From: Methylosarcina fibrata AML-C10
GTDB lineage: Bacteria > Pseudomonadota > Gammaproteobacteria > Methylococcales > Methylomonadaceae
NCBI RefSeq assembly: GCF_000372865.1
Contig: NZ_KB889965.1
Coordinates: forward strand, 2,408,547 to 2,472,546
Direction of reading: 5' to 3'
DNA length: 64,000 nucleotides
Below, piece by piece: positions 44,399-52,983 of the stretch. The notes under the pieces were generated by a model. It was not told the DNA's origin, ran no database searches, and was given only the letters and a program-made list of their open reading frames with translations. The position numbers were made by a program, and so were the translations under genes. Numbering within the stretch: position 1 is the stretch's first letter; every line of letters begins with the position of its first letter.

Positions 44399-44806
44399 CT
44401 TTGATACTCCAACAGTTTTTTCTAAAATAATCGGTATCGGGTATGAACGCAGGCCACAGCATGCCTCATCCGCAAAAGGGGAATTGTACTATAAACTGCC
44501 CTTCAGCAATACCGGCTTGAATCAGAAATCGATCAAGCAATTAAAACAATCTCTTACACAAGACAGAAGTTTTTTCATTCTTATCCCCGTGCCGTCATTC
44601 CTTCGCTCGAATTCTGCATGATCGGCCTCGAGCCGTCCGCCGCAAAGATTGTTTGTCGACACCACCTTGGGTCTCCTTATAAAGGTTTAGAGCGATCATT
44701 GCAAGTCCGGCGTGGCAGACTCCCGCCCGGCGATCGCAAGATTGACTCGTTTTTCCAATCCGGTTACCGTTTCCTTACTCTCAACATTTTTAGCAGGTAG
44801 ACCGCC
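44399..44806. other. Divergent promoter region, no gene seen
   Basis: 408 bp between the divergent ilvE and the PaaK-like gene. It must hold both promoters. On the minus strand TATAGTACAAT near 44500 is a candidate -10 region for ilvE. No riboswitch or terminator is seen. Confidence 0.4.
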
Positions 44807-46324
44807 ATGTTCGATGCACCGACTTCTCCAGCCGACGATGTTATTCATCACTTTTTTGCGACCCCGCTGAATACGCTCCTTGCGGAACGCCAGGCCGGCA
44901 ACCCGGAAGAAAAGGCATTGGCCCTGTTTCGCCGCTGCATCGCCGAAGTCCCTGCTTACGTAGACTTTCTGAGGTCCCGAGGCATCGATCCGGTCGAAAT
45001 TAATTCCTGTTCGGCTTTTCGGAAGCTGCCGCTGATGGGCAAGGCCGACTACATGCAGGCCTATCCCCTGCCGGAGCGCTGCCTCGGCGGCAGCCTCAAG
45101 GGCTCCGACCGGGTGGCGGTCTCTTCCGGCTCTACCGGCCGGCCAACCTTCTGGCCGCGTTCGGCCTTGCACGAACTGGACGTGGCGATCCGCTTCGAGC
45201 AGGTCTTCCATGACAGCTTCCAGGCCCATCGGCGCAGCACGCTGGCCGTGGTCTGTTTCGCGTTGGGCAACTGGGTGGGCGGTCTGTATACGACGTCCTG
45301 CTGCTGGCACCTGGCGGCCAAAGGGTATCCGTTGTTGGTGGCCACGCCCGGCAACAACAAGGCGGAAATCTTTCGTGTGGTGCGCGAGTTGGCCCCTCAT
45401 TTCGAACAGACGGTGCTGCTCGGTTATCCGCCTTTCGTCAAGGACGTGGTCGACGCCGGGCTCGCCGAAGGCATCGACTGGCCAAGATACAATCCCAAGC
45501 TGGTCTTTGCCGGCGAAGTGTTCAGCGAAGAATGGCGCAGCCTGATGGCTCAGCGCATAGACTCTTCCGCACCGTGCCACGACAGCGCTTCACTCTACGG
45601 CACGGCCGACGGCGGCGTGCTCGGCAACGAAACGCCCCTCAGCATCGCCATCCGGCGTTGGCTGGCCCGGCATCCGGAAGCGGCCCGACGCCTGTTCGGC
45701 GAATCGCGGCTGCCGACGCTGGTGCAGTACGATCCAATCAGCCGTTTCTTCGAAGTGCACGAAGGAACCCTGGTCGTTTCGGGAGAGAACAGCGTTCCGC
45801 TGGTGCGCTATCACATCGCCGACAAGGGCGGACTGATCAGCTTCGAGGACATGTGGGATTTTCTGAAGGAATACGGACTATCGACAACCTCGGAGCTCGG
45901 CCTGAACGCGGATTTTCAGCCGCGCAACCTGCCGTTTGTCTATGTCTTCGGCCGCGCGGATTTTACCGTATCTTATTACGGCGCCAATATTTATCCCGAG
46001 AACGTCACGGTCGGTCTGGAACAGACGGAAATACAAGCCTGGGCGACTGGAAAATTCGTGCTGGAAACACAGGAAACCGGGAACGGCGACAAATATCTGC
46101 ACGTTGTCGTTGAATTGCTGCCGGGCGTGGAAGCGGACTCAAGGATGGCCAACGTCATGGCCGAATCCATCCGTAGCCAGTTGCTTCGGCTGAACAGCGA
46201 GTTTGCCAACTACACGCCGGTCGAACGACAGCTTCCTCGAGTTACGCTCCGCCCTTTTTCGGATTCCGACTATTTTCCGGCGGGAGTGAAGCACCGTTAC
46301 ACTCGAAGGAAACCGGAACAATAA
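44807..46324 (+). CDS. PaaK-like adenylate-forming enzyme
   Basis: 505-residue AMP-forming ligase of the phenylacetate-CoA ligase (PaaK) family. The nucleotide loop is VAVSSGSTGRPTFWPRS (about residues 104-120). The YGTAD motif (SASLYGTADGGVLGNE, about 264) and the ATP motif near VYVFGRADFTVSYYGANIYPENV (about 385-407) are in family order. The C-terminal Lys region is less clear. It activates a carboxylic acid as acyl-AMP; the acid is unknown, and no partner pathway lies alongside. ATG at 44807 is preceded by CAGGTAG. It is a stand-alone gene, with a hairpin terminator after it. Confidence 0.83.
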   Translation: MFDAPTSPADDVIHHFFATPLNTLLAERQAGNPEEKALALFRRCIAEVPAYVDFLRSRGIDPVEINSCSAFRKLPLMGKADYMQAYPLPERCLGGSLKGSDRVAVSSGSTGRPTFWPRSALHELDVAIRFEQVFHDSFQAHRRSTLAVVCFALGNWVGGLYTTSCCWHLAAKGYPLLVATPGNNKAEIFRVVRELAPHFEQTVLLGYPPFVKDVVDAGLAEGIDWPRYNPKLVFAGEVFSEEWRSLMAQRIDSSAPCHDSASLYGTADGGVLGNETPLSIAIRRWLARHPEAARRLFGESRLPTLVQYDPISRFFEVHEGTLVVSGENSVPLVRYHIADKGGLISFEDMWDFLKEYGLSTTSELGLNADFQPRNLPFVYVFGRADFTVSYYGANIYPENVTVGLEQTEIQAWATGKFVLETQETGNGDKYLHVVVELLPGVEADSRMANVMAESIRSQLLRLNSEFANYTPVERQLPRVTLRPFSDSDYFPAGVKHRYTRRKPEQ

Positions 46325-46430
46325 CCGATCCTGCGAAGGATTCAGTCTGAAAAAACCGGCTTAAAACCAGCTTACTCAAGCCATTCGCCAATTTGCGGCA
46401 TCCCGGTATTTACCTGCCGCTACTTTTCAT

Positions 46431-46463
46431 GAAACCTCAGAGCGCCAGGCACCCTGAGGTTTC
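46431..46463. terminator. Bidirectional-looking terminator
   Basis: GAAACCTCAG and CTGAGGTTTC form a 10-bp stem with a partly paired 13-nt loop, between two convergent genes. The plus side is followed by TTTGG and the minus side by ATGAAAAG, so the T-tracts come mainly from the stem ends. Confidence 0.65.
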
Positions 46464-46476
46464 TTTGGACACAGAC

Positions 46477-47853
46477 TTAACGAACTATCATGAACGCATT
46501 GGTTGCCGTCGCCGACTGGCCATCCGGGTTCTTGACAGTCATGCTTTTGCTGCCCGTTGACGCCGACGAAGACAGGTTCGCCTTGACGGAACAAGACGTG
46601 CTTGTGCAGCTTACCGACTGAACCGTGATGCCGGTGGCAGGGCTGATCGTTACCGTCGGCGCCGAACTGAAATTGGTGCCGGTCACAGTGAAGGTCTGGG
46701 TGGTGTTTTTAATCACGAACCGGGGAGAGATGCTTGCGATAGTAGGCGCTCCGGCGGTGTCGGCAACCGTGATAGGTCCTTCGAGAACAGTCCAAGGGTT
46801 GAGATTCGTGGTAATCGTGCTCACCACGGTCAGGCTCGCGGTATCGATAATGGAAACGGTGCCGCCGAGCGGATTGGTGACGTAGAGCTTGCTGCCGTCG
46901 TGGTTAAGCTGAACCCAGTAGGGTCCCGTACCGGTTGGAATCGATTGGGTAGTCCAAGCCCCTATATTAATCACGACCACGCTATTGGCATTGGCCACCG
47001 CGACATACGCACGAGCGCCATCGGGCGAGACGGTGATTGCCCAAGGGGTCGAGCCCACTGAAATGGTTTGTATCACCGCAGGCGTTGAAGCCGTAGTATC
47101 GATAACCGATGAAGTACCGGCTGTGGTATTGGTAGTGATCACGTACTTATTGTCGGGAGTAACCGCGACATACGAAGGGTTCGTGCCTACCGCGGCCGTC
47201 CAGGCAACCTTCTGGGTTGCGGTGTCAATGGCGGAAACCGTGCTGGAACCGTAATTCGCCACATAAATCTTGGAACCATCGGGCGATACCTGGATGTTGC
47301 GTGGAGCCGATCCGACGGTGATCGTTTTCTTGACAGTATCCGTTGAGGCATCGATCACCGAAACCGTGCCGGCAGCAGTGTTGCCGACATAGACGAAACC
47401 GCCGGCATAGACCATAAAGCGGGGCGCCGCTCCGACTGCGACGGTTTTAGTAACGGTGTTAGTCGTGGTATCGATCACGGAAACAGTGCCGTCATCCTTG
47501 TTGTCGACATATAACTTATTTGAAGTCGGATGATGCACCATGAATTCCGGCTTGTTGCCCACCGTAATCGTGGCCAGTAAGGCTCTTGTCGACGGATCCA
47601 GTACCGACACGGTTCCCGACGTCTGGTTGGAGGAATACAGTTTTTTACTGTCGGGAGACAGCACGAGACGCAGCGTCACGCTGCCGGTCGTGGTACGGCC
47701 GAGCTCGGTGCCGGTGGCGTCGTCCACAAAGGTCACAACCCCTGGATTCCACTGATTCGCAATAAATGCCCGATAGGCCGTTGCTGCATCGACGGCAGTA
47801 ACACCGCCCATAACCAAAGCAAGACATAAAAGCCCGGCGGATAGATTTTTCAT
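46477..47853 (-). CDS. Secreted YVTN beta-propeller protein with IPT/TIG domain
   Basis: 458-residue secreted protein. The signal peptide is MKNLSAGLLCLALVMGGVTAVDA. About seven YVTN-type repeats follow (KLYVDNKDDGTVSVIDTTTNT, KIYVANYGSSTVSAIDTATQK, RAYVAVANANSVVVI and KLYVTNPLGGTVSIIDTASL are examples), forming a beta propeller. A C-terminal IPT/TIG-like domain starts at about residue 360 (ISPRFVIKNTTQTFTVTGTNF). ATG at 47853 follows TTAGGAG. Such proteins bind partners or metals outside the cell; the ligand is unknown. It is monocistronic with long non-coding DNA upstream. Confidence 0.88.
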   Translation of the reverse strand: MKNLSAGLLCLALVMGGVTAVDAATAYRAFIANQWNPGVVTFVDDATGTELGRTTTGSVTLRLVLSPDSKKLYSSNQTSGTVSVLDPSTRALLATITVGNKPEFMVHHPTSNKLYVDNKDDGTVSVIDTTTNTVTKTVAVGAAPRFMVYAGGFVYVGNTAAGTVSVIDASTDTVKKTITVGSAPRNIQVSPDGSKIYVANYGSSTVSAIDTATQKVAWTAAVGTNPSYVAVTPDNKYVITTNTTAGTSSVIDTTASTPAVIQTISVGSTPWAITVSPDGARAYVAVANANSVVVINIGAWTTQSIPTGTGPYWVQLNHDGSKLYVTNPLGGTVSIIDTASLTVVSTITTNLNPWTVLEGPITVADTAGAPTIASISPRFVIKNTTQTFTVTGTNFSSAPTVTISPATGITVQSVSCTSTSCSVKANLSSSASTGSKSMTVKNPDGQSATATNAFMIVR

Positions 47854-48820
47854 TTTTATTCTCCTAAAAACAATATTAAAGGTGGATCTGATCAATTATT
47901 CTTAATTTCCCTTCATGAAAAATGAAAGACAATTAGCATAGGGTTGACGGTTGAAACTCGGATCCTCCCTGCCTGGCGAATTTGTTGCTCCGTTCCACGT
48001 CCTACCATCCTATGTCCTACTACAATAAAAATTGGAAAACTATATCGGGTCATCGATTGATATATGTTTTCTAATTTTTAATTTTTTAACCATGATCCCA
48101 TTCATTCCAATGCATGGTTCCAGAAATTTCGGCCATCAAAAAATACTTTTCCTGCACATACGTCTTGATGCGCTACGACACGATTAACTCTTGGCGCGTT
48201 TAACCGCAAACGCTGTTGTTGACGTCCGTCGCACGGTAATTTCAAAACGGGCTTTCTGCAATGCGTTCTATACGATCAGTCCTTAGAATTTCTTTCGCAG
48301 AAACAGAACCCAAAAATCGCCTGCTATCGCCAAAAAACAGGACTCAATTAATTATCTTTATAGACTTGATCAGCCTAAAACCTCTTATCTGCCGCCAGTT
48401 CATAATCAGACTTGTGTCTGGCAAGGTTTCGACATAAAAACGATGAGCAACCAAGACTCGTTGCACATCACTTGAGAAGAAAAACCTGGACTCTCGATCC
48501 AGGCAAAAACTGCCGTTTAACGGCAGTGGGACATGGCTTCCTAGAAGGAAAAAAGATTTAGCAATCAATGTATTTTTTGAAATACCCCTTTCGCCATAGT
48601 CCAATTTTTCGAAAAGTCAATTAATTGTACCATAAAAAATTAAAAAAATTCAATGTCCGTTGATACTTTCGATAGAGACTCTCTTGGAAATTGCTGGCAG
48701 GCAAGTTCATCGGGAAGCCCACCAGGCTCGGCGGACGCTAGAGAAACCGCCATCTTGAGCCTGTCGCTTTCCTAAAGCCATTACGGCCCTGCCTACTTGA
48801 ACGAACCGCCCGATATGGTT
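47854..48820. other. Long AT-rich intergenic region
   Basis: No convincing protein gene in almost 1 kb; an 86-codon frame (48344-48604, minus) overlaps strong hairpins and looks accidental. The notable content is the hairpin series at 48407-48527, given separately. The rest includes a promoter region for the YVTN gene near 47900. Confidence 0.5.
48407..48527 (-). ncRNA. Row of four hairpins, three followed by U5 on the minus strand
   Basis: Hairpins: CAGAC-TTGT-GTCTG (48407-48420); GATGaGCAAC-loop-GTTGCaCATC (48442-48469); CCTGGA-loop-TCCAGG (48485-48503); ACTGCCGTT-T-AACGGCAGT (48509-48527). Read on the minus strand, each of the last three is followed by TTTTT, so each looks like an intrinsic terminator. 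They lie 300 bp after the acyltransferase stop. They may be stacked terminators or a structured small RNA. Confidence 0.5.
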
Positions 48821-49939
48821 TCAATGTAACGTATCCGGGCCGGTTTGCGGATGAAACGAAGCGCGAGCATTCTTTTCGAACCAGCGTGCGCGCAGCCGGC
48901 GAGAGCCCTCCAGAAGCGGTCGTTCAACCCATCGGTAGGCCGCCTGGCCATACGCCAGCGTGGCTGAGAGCATGATCAGACACGCCAACAGATTATCGAA
49001 CAACCCGTACCGATCCCGATCGGTTATCAACCATAACCGCCCGACCGCCGAAAGAATCAGCACGTGAGACAAATAAATCGTGTAAGAAGCATCGCCGACG
49101 CGGCAAAGAAATTCCGGCACCCGGAAGTTTTTTTCTCTTTCCAGAGCCGTAAGGGTCAGCAGGAGAAGCGCGTACAATGCACTCATCGAGCCCGCGCGCA
49201 GCAGCGACGCCTCTTTCAGCACATCGAACAGGCCAACCAGAAAAAACCCGAGCACCCACATTGCTCCGGTTACCGGAAAAATGAACCGGGAAGAAAAAAA
49301 CTTTCCGCGATCGCCGGAAACGAAGATAAAAACCCATGCTCCTGTAATGAATTCCAGCGTATAGGGATGAAGAACGATTCGCCAACCGGAAGACAAATCG
49401 GCCACGTCCGTGAAAATGCAGGCGGTCGCGACGACGACTGACCACAGCAGTAGAGCCGGCAGCAACAGCCGTTCGTTCAGCATCAACAAAGCCGTAAAAA
49501 CCAGATAAAACCACAATTCGTGAACCAGCGACCACGCGACCATCACCAGAGGCAGCCGATCGCCGGGCAATAAGAAAAAGGAGAGCGCAAGGTCCTGCTG
49601 CCGCCCTTGGGAAGCATTGACCCACTCCGGCTTGATGAAAAAGAAAGACAGCGTCAGGAAAAAATAAAACCAATAGACCGGATAAATCCGGGTCAGCCGG
49701 CTCCACAAAAACCGCAAAGGCTCTCGGCGCTTGCCGAAACGGCCTTTCGTAGCCGAGACAATGACAAAGCCGCTGATGACGAAAAACAGGTCCACGCCCG
49801 ATTGCCCGAGCCTGAAAAAATCGGACAAAAACCGGTCGCCTCCGGAGTATTTCGCCTCGACCAGCATGGCATGAAATGCGACCACGCCAAGAACGGCAAT
49901 GCCTCGCAGCGCCTGGACAGACCGTCGATGCTGGGACAT
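48821..49939 (-). CDS. Acyltransferase-3 family membrane protein
   Basis: 372-residue polytopic acyltransferase (OafA/NodX type) that O-acylates surface sugars. The N-terminal signature RRSVQALRGIAVLGVVAFHAML has the essential His. GQSGVDLFFVISGFVIVSATKGRF and RLTRIYPVYWFYFFLTL are typical, and about ten transmembrane helices follow. ATG at 49939 (MSQHRRSVQAL) follows CGGGAG and is preferred over an upstream ATG at 50029. No SGNH domain is present. The gene stands by itself between two long intergenic regions. The sugar substrate cannot be told. Confidence 0.9.
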   Translation of the reverse strand: MSQHRRSVQALRGIAVLGVVAFHAMLVEAKYSGGDRFLSDFFRLGQSGVDLFFVISGFVIVSATKGRFGKRREPLRFLWSRLTRIYPVYWFYFFLTLSFFFIKPEWVNASQGRQQDLALSFFLLPGDRLPLVMVAWSLVHELWFYLVFTALLMLNERLLLPALLLWSVVVATACIFTDVADLSSGWRIVLHPYTLEFITGAWVFIFVSGDRGKFFSSRFIFPVTGAMWVLGFFLVGLFDVLKEASLLRAGSMSALYALLLLTLTALEREKNFRVPEFLCRVGDASYTIYLSHVLILSAVGRLWLITDRDRYGLFDNLLACLIMLSATLAYGQAAYRWVERPLLEGSRRLRARWFEKNARASFHPQTGPDTLH

Positions 49940-50353
49940 GATTAATGACTCCCGGCTGAACACGTTTTTGATTATCTTACAAAAACGCATGACCGTATAT
50001 TGCCGGGAGCCAAAGAAAGCGTGAAACAAGGAATATTACATGCCCGATGCTGGGCCTGAGGCTGCGGGATTCTTTCGAAAACTCGGCATTCAGCCAAATG
50101 GCCAAGTTCCGGCCGATCCGACTCGTCCCCAGTATTTACCGAGGGTTGAGCCAGTTTGTAAGAAAATAATGACAGAGTTATCCACAGATTTTGTGGACAA
50201 CATTTCAGAAATATTACGGACAGCCGCTTCACCGATAAGCCACCCTCATTTTCTGAATGTTATCGAGCCGTCCTCAGCGTTCCCCGAACGCCGCTTTTTT
50301 AAATTCCCTGTATCGGCAGATGACCCTGTCCTGCCGTCCGCCCCTTTGCAAGA
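49940..50353. other. Intergenic region with DnaA-box-like pair
   Basis: No gene is seen. The region holds the promoter of the acyltransferase gene (minus) and a pair of inverted DnaA-box-like sequences at 50178-50200, listed separately. It also holds the 3' flank of the fused spermidine-synthase-like gene. Confidence 0.5.
50178..50200. promoter_or_regulatory. Inverted pair of DnaA boxes
   Basis: TTATCCACA (50178-50186) is the exact DnaA-box consensus. TGTGGACAA (50192-50200), read on the other strand, is TTGTCCACA, one base off. The two are 5 bp apart in opposite orientation. Confidence 0.55.
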
Positions 50354-51904
50354 TTAACGCACCAAGAGATCGGCTCCCAGCCAGTCGACCAGAAAGTGCC
50401 GGTAATGTTCGGATTTGCGTATCTGCAAATGCTCCAGCGGATTGAGATTATCGGTCAGAATCCGGCCTGGGCTCCGGTCCACGGCAAAAATCCGCCGGTT
50501 CAGCCATTCGGCCTGGGCCGGCAGGAGCGACGGAGACGTAAGGTCGAGAGGCTTTCTTGCGGCTAGGAAAATAAAATCGTTAAAATCAACGCCCGGCTCC
50601 GAAATAAAGATCGAGAGATGCGGAAAAACCTGCTCAATGGTTTTCGCCACCGACGCGAGCGGCGGATTGACCCGGCCTTCGGCGAAACCGACAAAATTTA
50701 CGGCGAGAATGCCCTGCTCGGAAAGCAATTGCTTTAACTGTCTCAGGGTTTCCACCGTCAACAGATGCGCGGGTTCGGCGCCGCCCGTAAAGCAGTCGTG
50801 AATGATCAAATCGTACTTTCCTTGTAAATGGCGGATTTCGTAGCGGGCATCGCCGATCACCGACTGCCCGTGAATTCGGTAACCGAAATGATCGCGAGCC
50901 GCCGCGGCCACCGCCGGATCGATTTCGAGAGTATCGACCGCGATGCCGTACCGCTCGTGCAGAACCTGCGCCATGTGGCCGGCGCCGAGACCGACGATCA
51001 GAGCGCGCGACATTTTCGGCGCCATCGCCGGAATCAGCCCGACGATGTCCTGATAGCTGAGCCGGCTCTCGCCGCTGCTGATACTGGCCGCGCCGATCAT
51101 CGACGCGTCCGAGGTGAGCATTCTAAGATCCTTCGCGGGCTGATCGATCACCCGCACCCAGCCGTACAGACTTTCCTGCTCGGAGATTATTTTAAATTGG
51201 CCGCCGCGGGTATTCTGATGCCCGGCATCCACCACTTTCGGCAGCAACAGCAACCCGGCGGCGGCGAGCAATACGCTCGGCAATACCGTCAACATCTTGC
51301 CCAGGCGCTTTTGTTCAAACAGGGACAGAACGATGGCCAGCAGAAACAGCAAAACACCGGCGCCGATCAGGATTTCCCTGGAACCCACCAAAGGGAACAA
51401 ATAAAAACCCAACACCAGAGTTCCGACCACGCTGCCGAGCGTACTGACCGCATAGATGGAGCCGGAGGTGGTGCCGACGCCTTCCAGTTGCGACGTGGCC
51501 AACTTGATGGCGAACGGCCCGACCATGCCGAGAAAAGTCAGGCTGGGCAGAAACAGCACCAGCGAGCTGGCAAAGGCGCCCATGCGCAATCCCAAAGGAT
51601 CGGTCGCCAGCAAGACCGTGCGCGTGGCCCAGGGAATAAACAGCGTCAGCAAGGCGGCCAGGGCGATGATCAAAGACAGCCCGGTGCGCCTGGCCCGGTC
51701 GGCCCAATAGCCGCCGATAAAATAACCGGTCGCCAGCGCGATCATCGTCACGGAAATCAGCGAGGACCAGACGTACAGGCTGGCGCCATAGAAAGGAGCA
51801 ATCATCCGCGTTCCCAAAAGCTCGATGACCATGACCGAGGCCCCGGTCAGAAAAACCGTCAGATACAGCCCGGCTCGCCCAAATACGGTAAGAAAATTGC
51901 GCAT
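50354..51904 (-). CDS. MFS-like membrane domain fused to spermidine-synthase-like domain
   Basis: 516-residue fusion. The first 210 residues contain six to seven transmembrane helices (ASVMVIELLGTRMIAPFYGASLYVWSS and following), similar to major-facilitator halves. From about residue 260 to the end is a spermidine/spermine-synthase-like SAM fold: RALIVGLGAGHMAQVLHERYG, VDTLEIDPAVAAAARDHFGY, YDLIIHDCFTGGAEPAHLLT. The polyamine catalytic Asp appears as HDCF. Such fusions are widespread and mostly unstudied. It lies 78 bp after apbE in the same direction, so it may belong to the flavinylation operon. Confidence 0.87.
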   Translation of the reverse strand: MRNFLTVFGRAGLYLTVFLTGASVMVIELLGTRMIAPFYGASLYVWSSLISVTMIALATGYFIGGYWADRARRTGLSLIIALAALLTLFIPWATRTVLLATDPLGLRMGAFASSLVLFLPSLTFLGMVGPFAIKLATSQLEGVGTTSGSIYAVSTLGSVVGTLVLGFYLFPLVGSREILIGAGVLLFLLAIVLSLFEQKRLGKMLTVLPSVLLAAAGLLLLPKVVDAGHQNTRGGQFKIISEQESLYGWVRVIDQPAKDLRMLTSDASMIGAASISSGESRLSYQDIVGLIPAMAPKMSRALIVGLGAGHMAQVLHERYGIAVDTLEIDPAVAAAARDHFGYRIHGQSVIGDARYEIRHLQGKYDLIIHDCFTGGAEPAHLLTVETLRQLKQLLSEQGILAVNFVGFAEGRVNPPLASVAKTIEQVFPHLSIFISEPGVDFNDFIFLAARKPLDLTSPSLLPAQAEWLNRRIFAVDRSPGRILTDNLNPLEHLQIRKSEHYRHFLVDWLGADLLVR

Positions 51905-51982
51905 CGTCGTTATTAAAAATTGTCGGGTTTACAAACGTATAAAAAATCAAGCCTTCCGGCGGCTTATTCATCCCTTGACGGA

Positions 51983-52906
51983 TCACCTTGCCGATGCGCC
52001 AACCGATCCTCCGGTTTTTCCGTTGACGTCCACCCACAAATGAGGCAGCCCAAGGCTTGCAAGCCAGGCGGGTCCCTGCTCTTCCTTGAGCATGGCGATG
52101 GTCGAAGCGCTGCCGGCAACGACGCATAAATCGCTCACCACGCTGACCGCGGCCAGCGCCCGCACCGGCCAGCCGGTCCTGGGATTCAGCACGTGGCCGT
52201 AACGTACGCCGTCGACGACGATACAGCGTTCGTAGTCGCCGCTGCTGGCCAACGCTCCCGAAAACAGCGGCAAGGTCTCCAGAAGCGCATCCCGGCGGCG
52301 GGGATGGCGAATGCCGATTCGCCAGGGCGTCCCGTCGGCACGCGGTCCGATGACCTTGATGTCGCCGCCGAGATTGACCAATCCGTGTCGGATGCCTTCG
52401 GCCCGGCACAGCGCCGCGATCCGGTCGGCGGCGTATTCCTTGACCACGCCTCCGAAATCGATTTCCATGCCGGCAATGGTAAACTCGAGAACGGGAGGCG
52501 ACCACTTGAGCTTGTGCCAGCCTACCCTGTCGAGCAGATCGCTGATGAGTTTCGGATCGGGCAGCCTGCCCTGATCGAATTTCCAGGCCTGACGCAGGAT
52601 GCCTGAAGTGACGTCGAACAGCCCTTCGCTCTGGGCATGGCAGGTGGCGGCGTAATTCAAAAGCCCGGCCGTTTCTTCGTCCACCCGGATGCGGCCGCCT
52701 ATGGCCGCTGCCCGGTTGATTTCGGACAGGAAGCTGTCGCTGCGGTAACGCGAGTAGAAAGCTTCAAGCCGATGGACGTCGGCGATGGCTTTCTCGGCGG
52801 CCTGCCCGGCCTGAGCGGGAGTTTCGGCGAAAAGCTGGATATCGCAAGGCGACCCCATCGCCTTGAACGATTGCTGATAAAAACTCAGGCTGTTCGATTC
52901 CAAGGC
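51983..52906 (-). CDS. apbE: FAD:protein FMN transferase ApbE
   Basis: ApbE transfers FMN from FAD to a Thr or Ser of extracytoplasmic proteins. The conserved core starts FYQQSFKAMGSPCDIQLF. EGLFDVTSGILRQAWKF, MEIDFGGVVKEYAADRIAALCRAEG, LVNLGGDIKVIGP and GHVLNPRTGWPV are the family's flavin and metal-binding blocks. The start is uncertain: the conserved block begins before the first ATG (52861), so I chose the in-frame TTG at 52906; the open frame reaches 53071. No clear signal peptide is visible with this start. It follows the DUF3570 gene, which carries its recognition motif. Confidence 0.88.
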   Translation of the reverse strand, partial: ALESNSLSFYQQSFKAMGSPCDIQLFAETPAQAGQAAEKAIADVHRLEAFYSRYRSDSFLSEINRAAAIGGRIRVDEETAGLLNYAATCHAQSEGLFDVTSGILRQAWKFDQGRLPDPKLISDLLDRVGWHKLKWSPPVLEFTIAGMEIDFGGVVKEYAADRIAALCRAEGIRHGLVNLGGDIKVIGPRADGTPWRIGIRHPRRRDALLETLPLFSGALASSGDYERCIVVDGVRYGHVLNPRTGWPVRALAAVSVVSDLCVVAGSASTIAMLKEEQGPAWLASLGLPHLWVDVNGKTGGSVGASAR

Positions 52907-52983
52907 GTCTAAAGCTTCGGATGACCGGCGAACCCTGCCGATTTTATCAAGACCACCGCCGTGCCTCCCAATGCCGAACGACG

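Noticed and set aside
48509-48527. Hairpin similar to a type I-F CRISPR repeat stem (CTGCCG...CGGCAG)
   Set aside because: Only one copy is present, with no spacers and no cas genes. It fits better as one of the tandem terminator-like hairpins.
48344-48604. 86-codon minus-strand reading frame
   Set aside because: It runs through strong hairpins and has no ribosome site or family resemblance.
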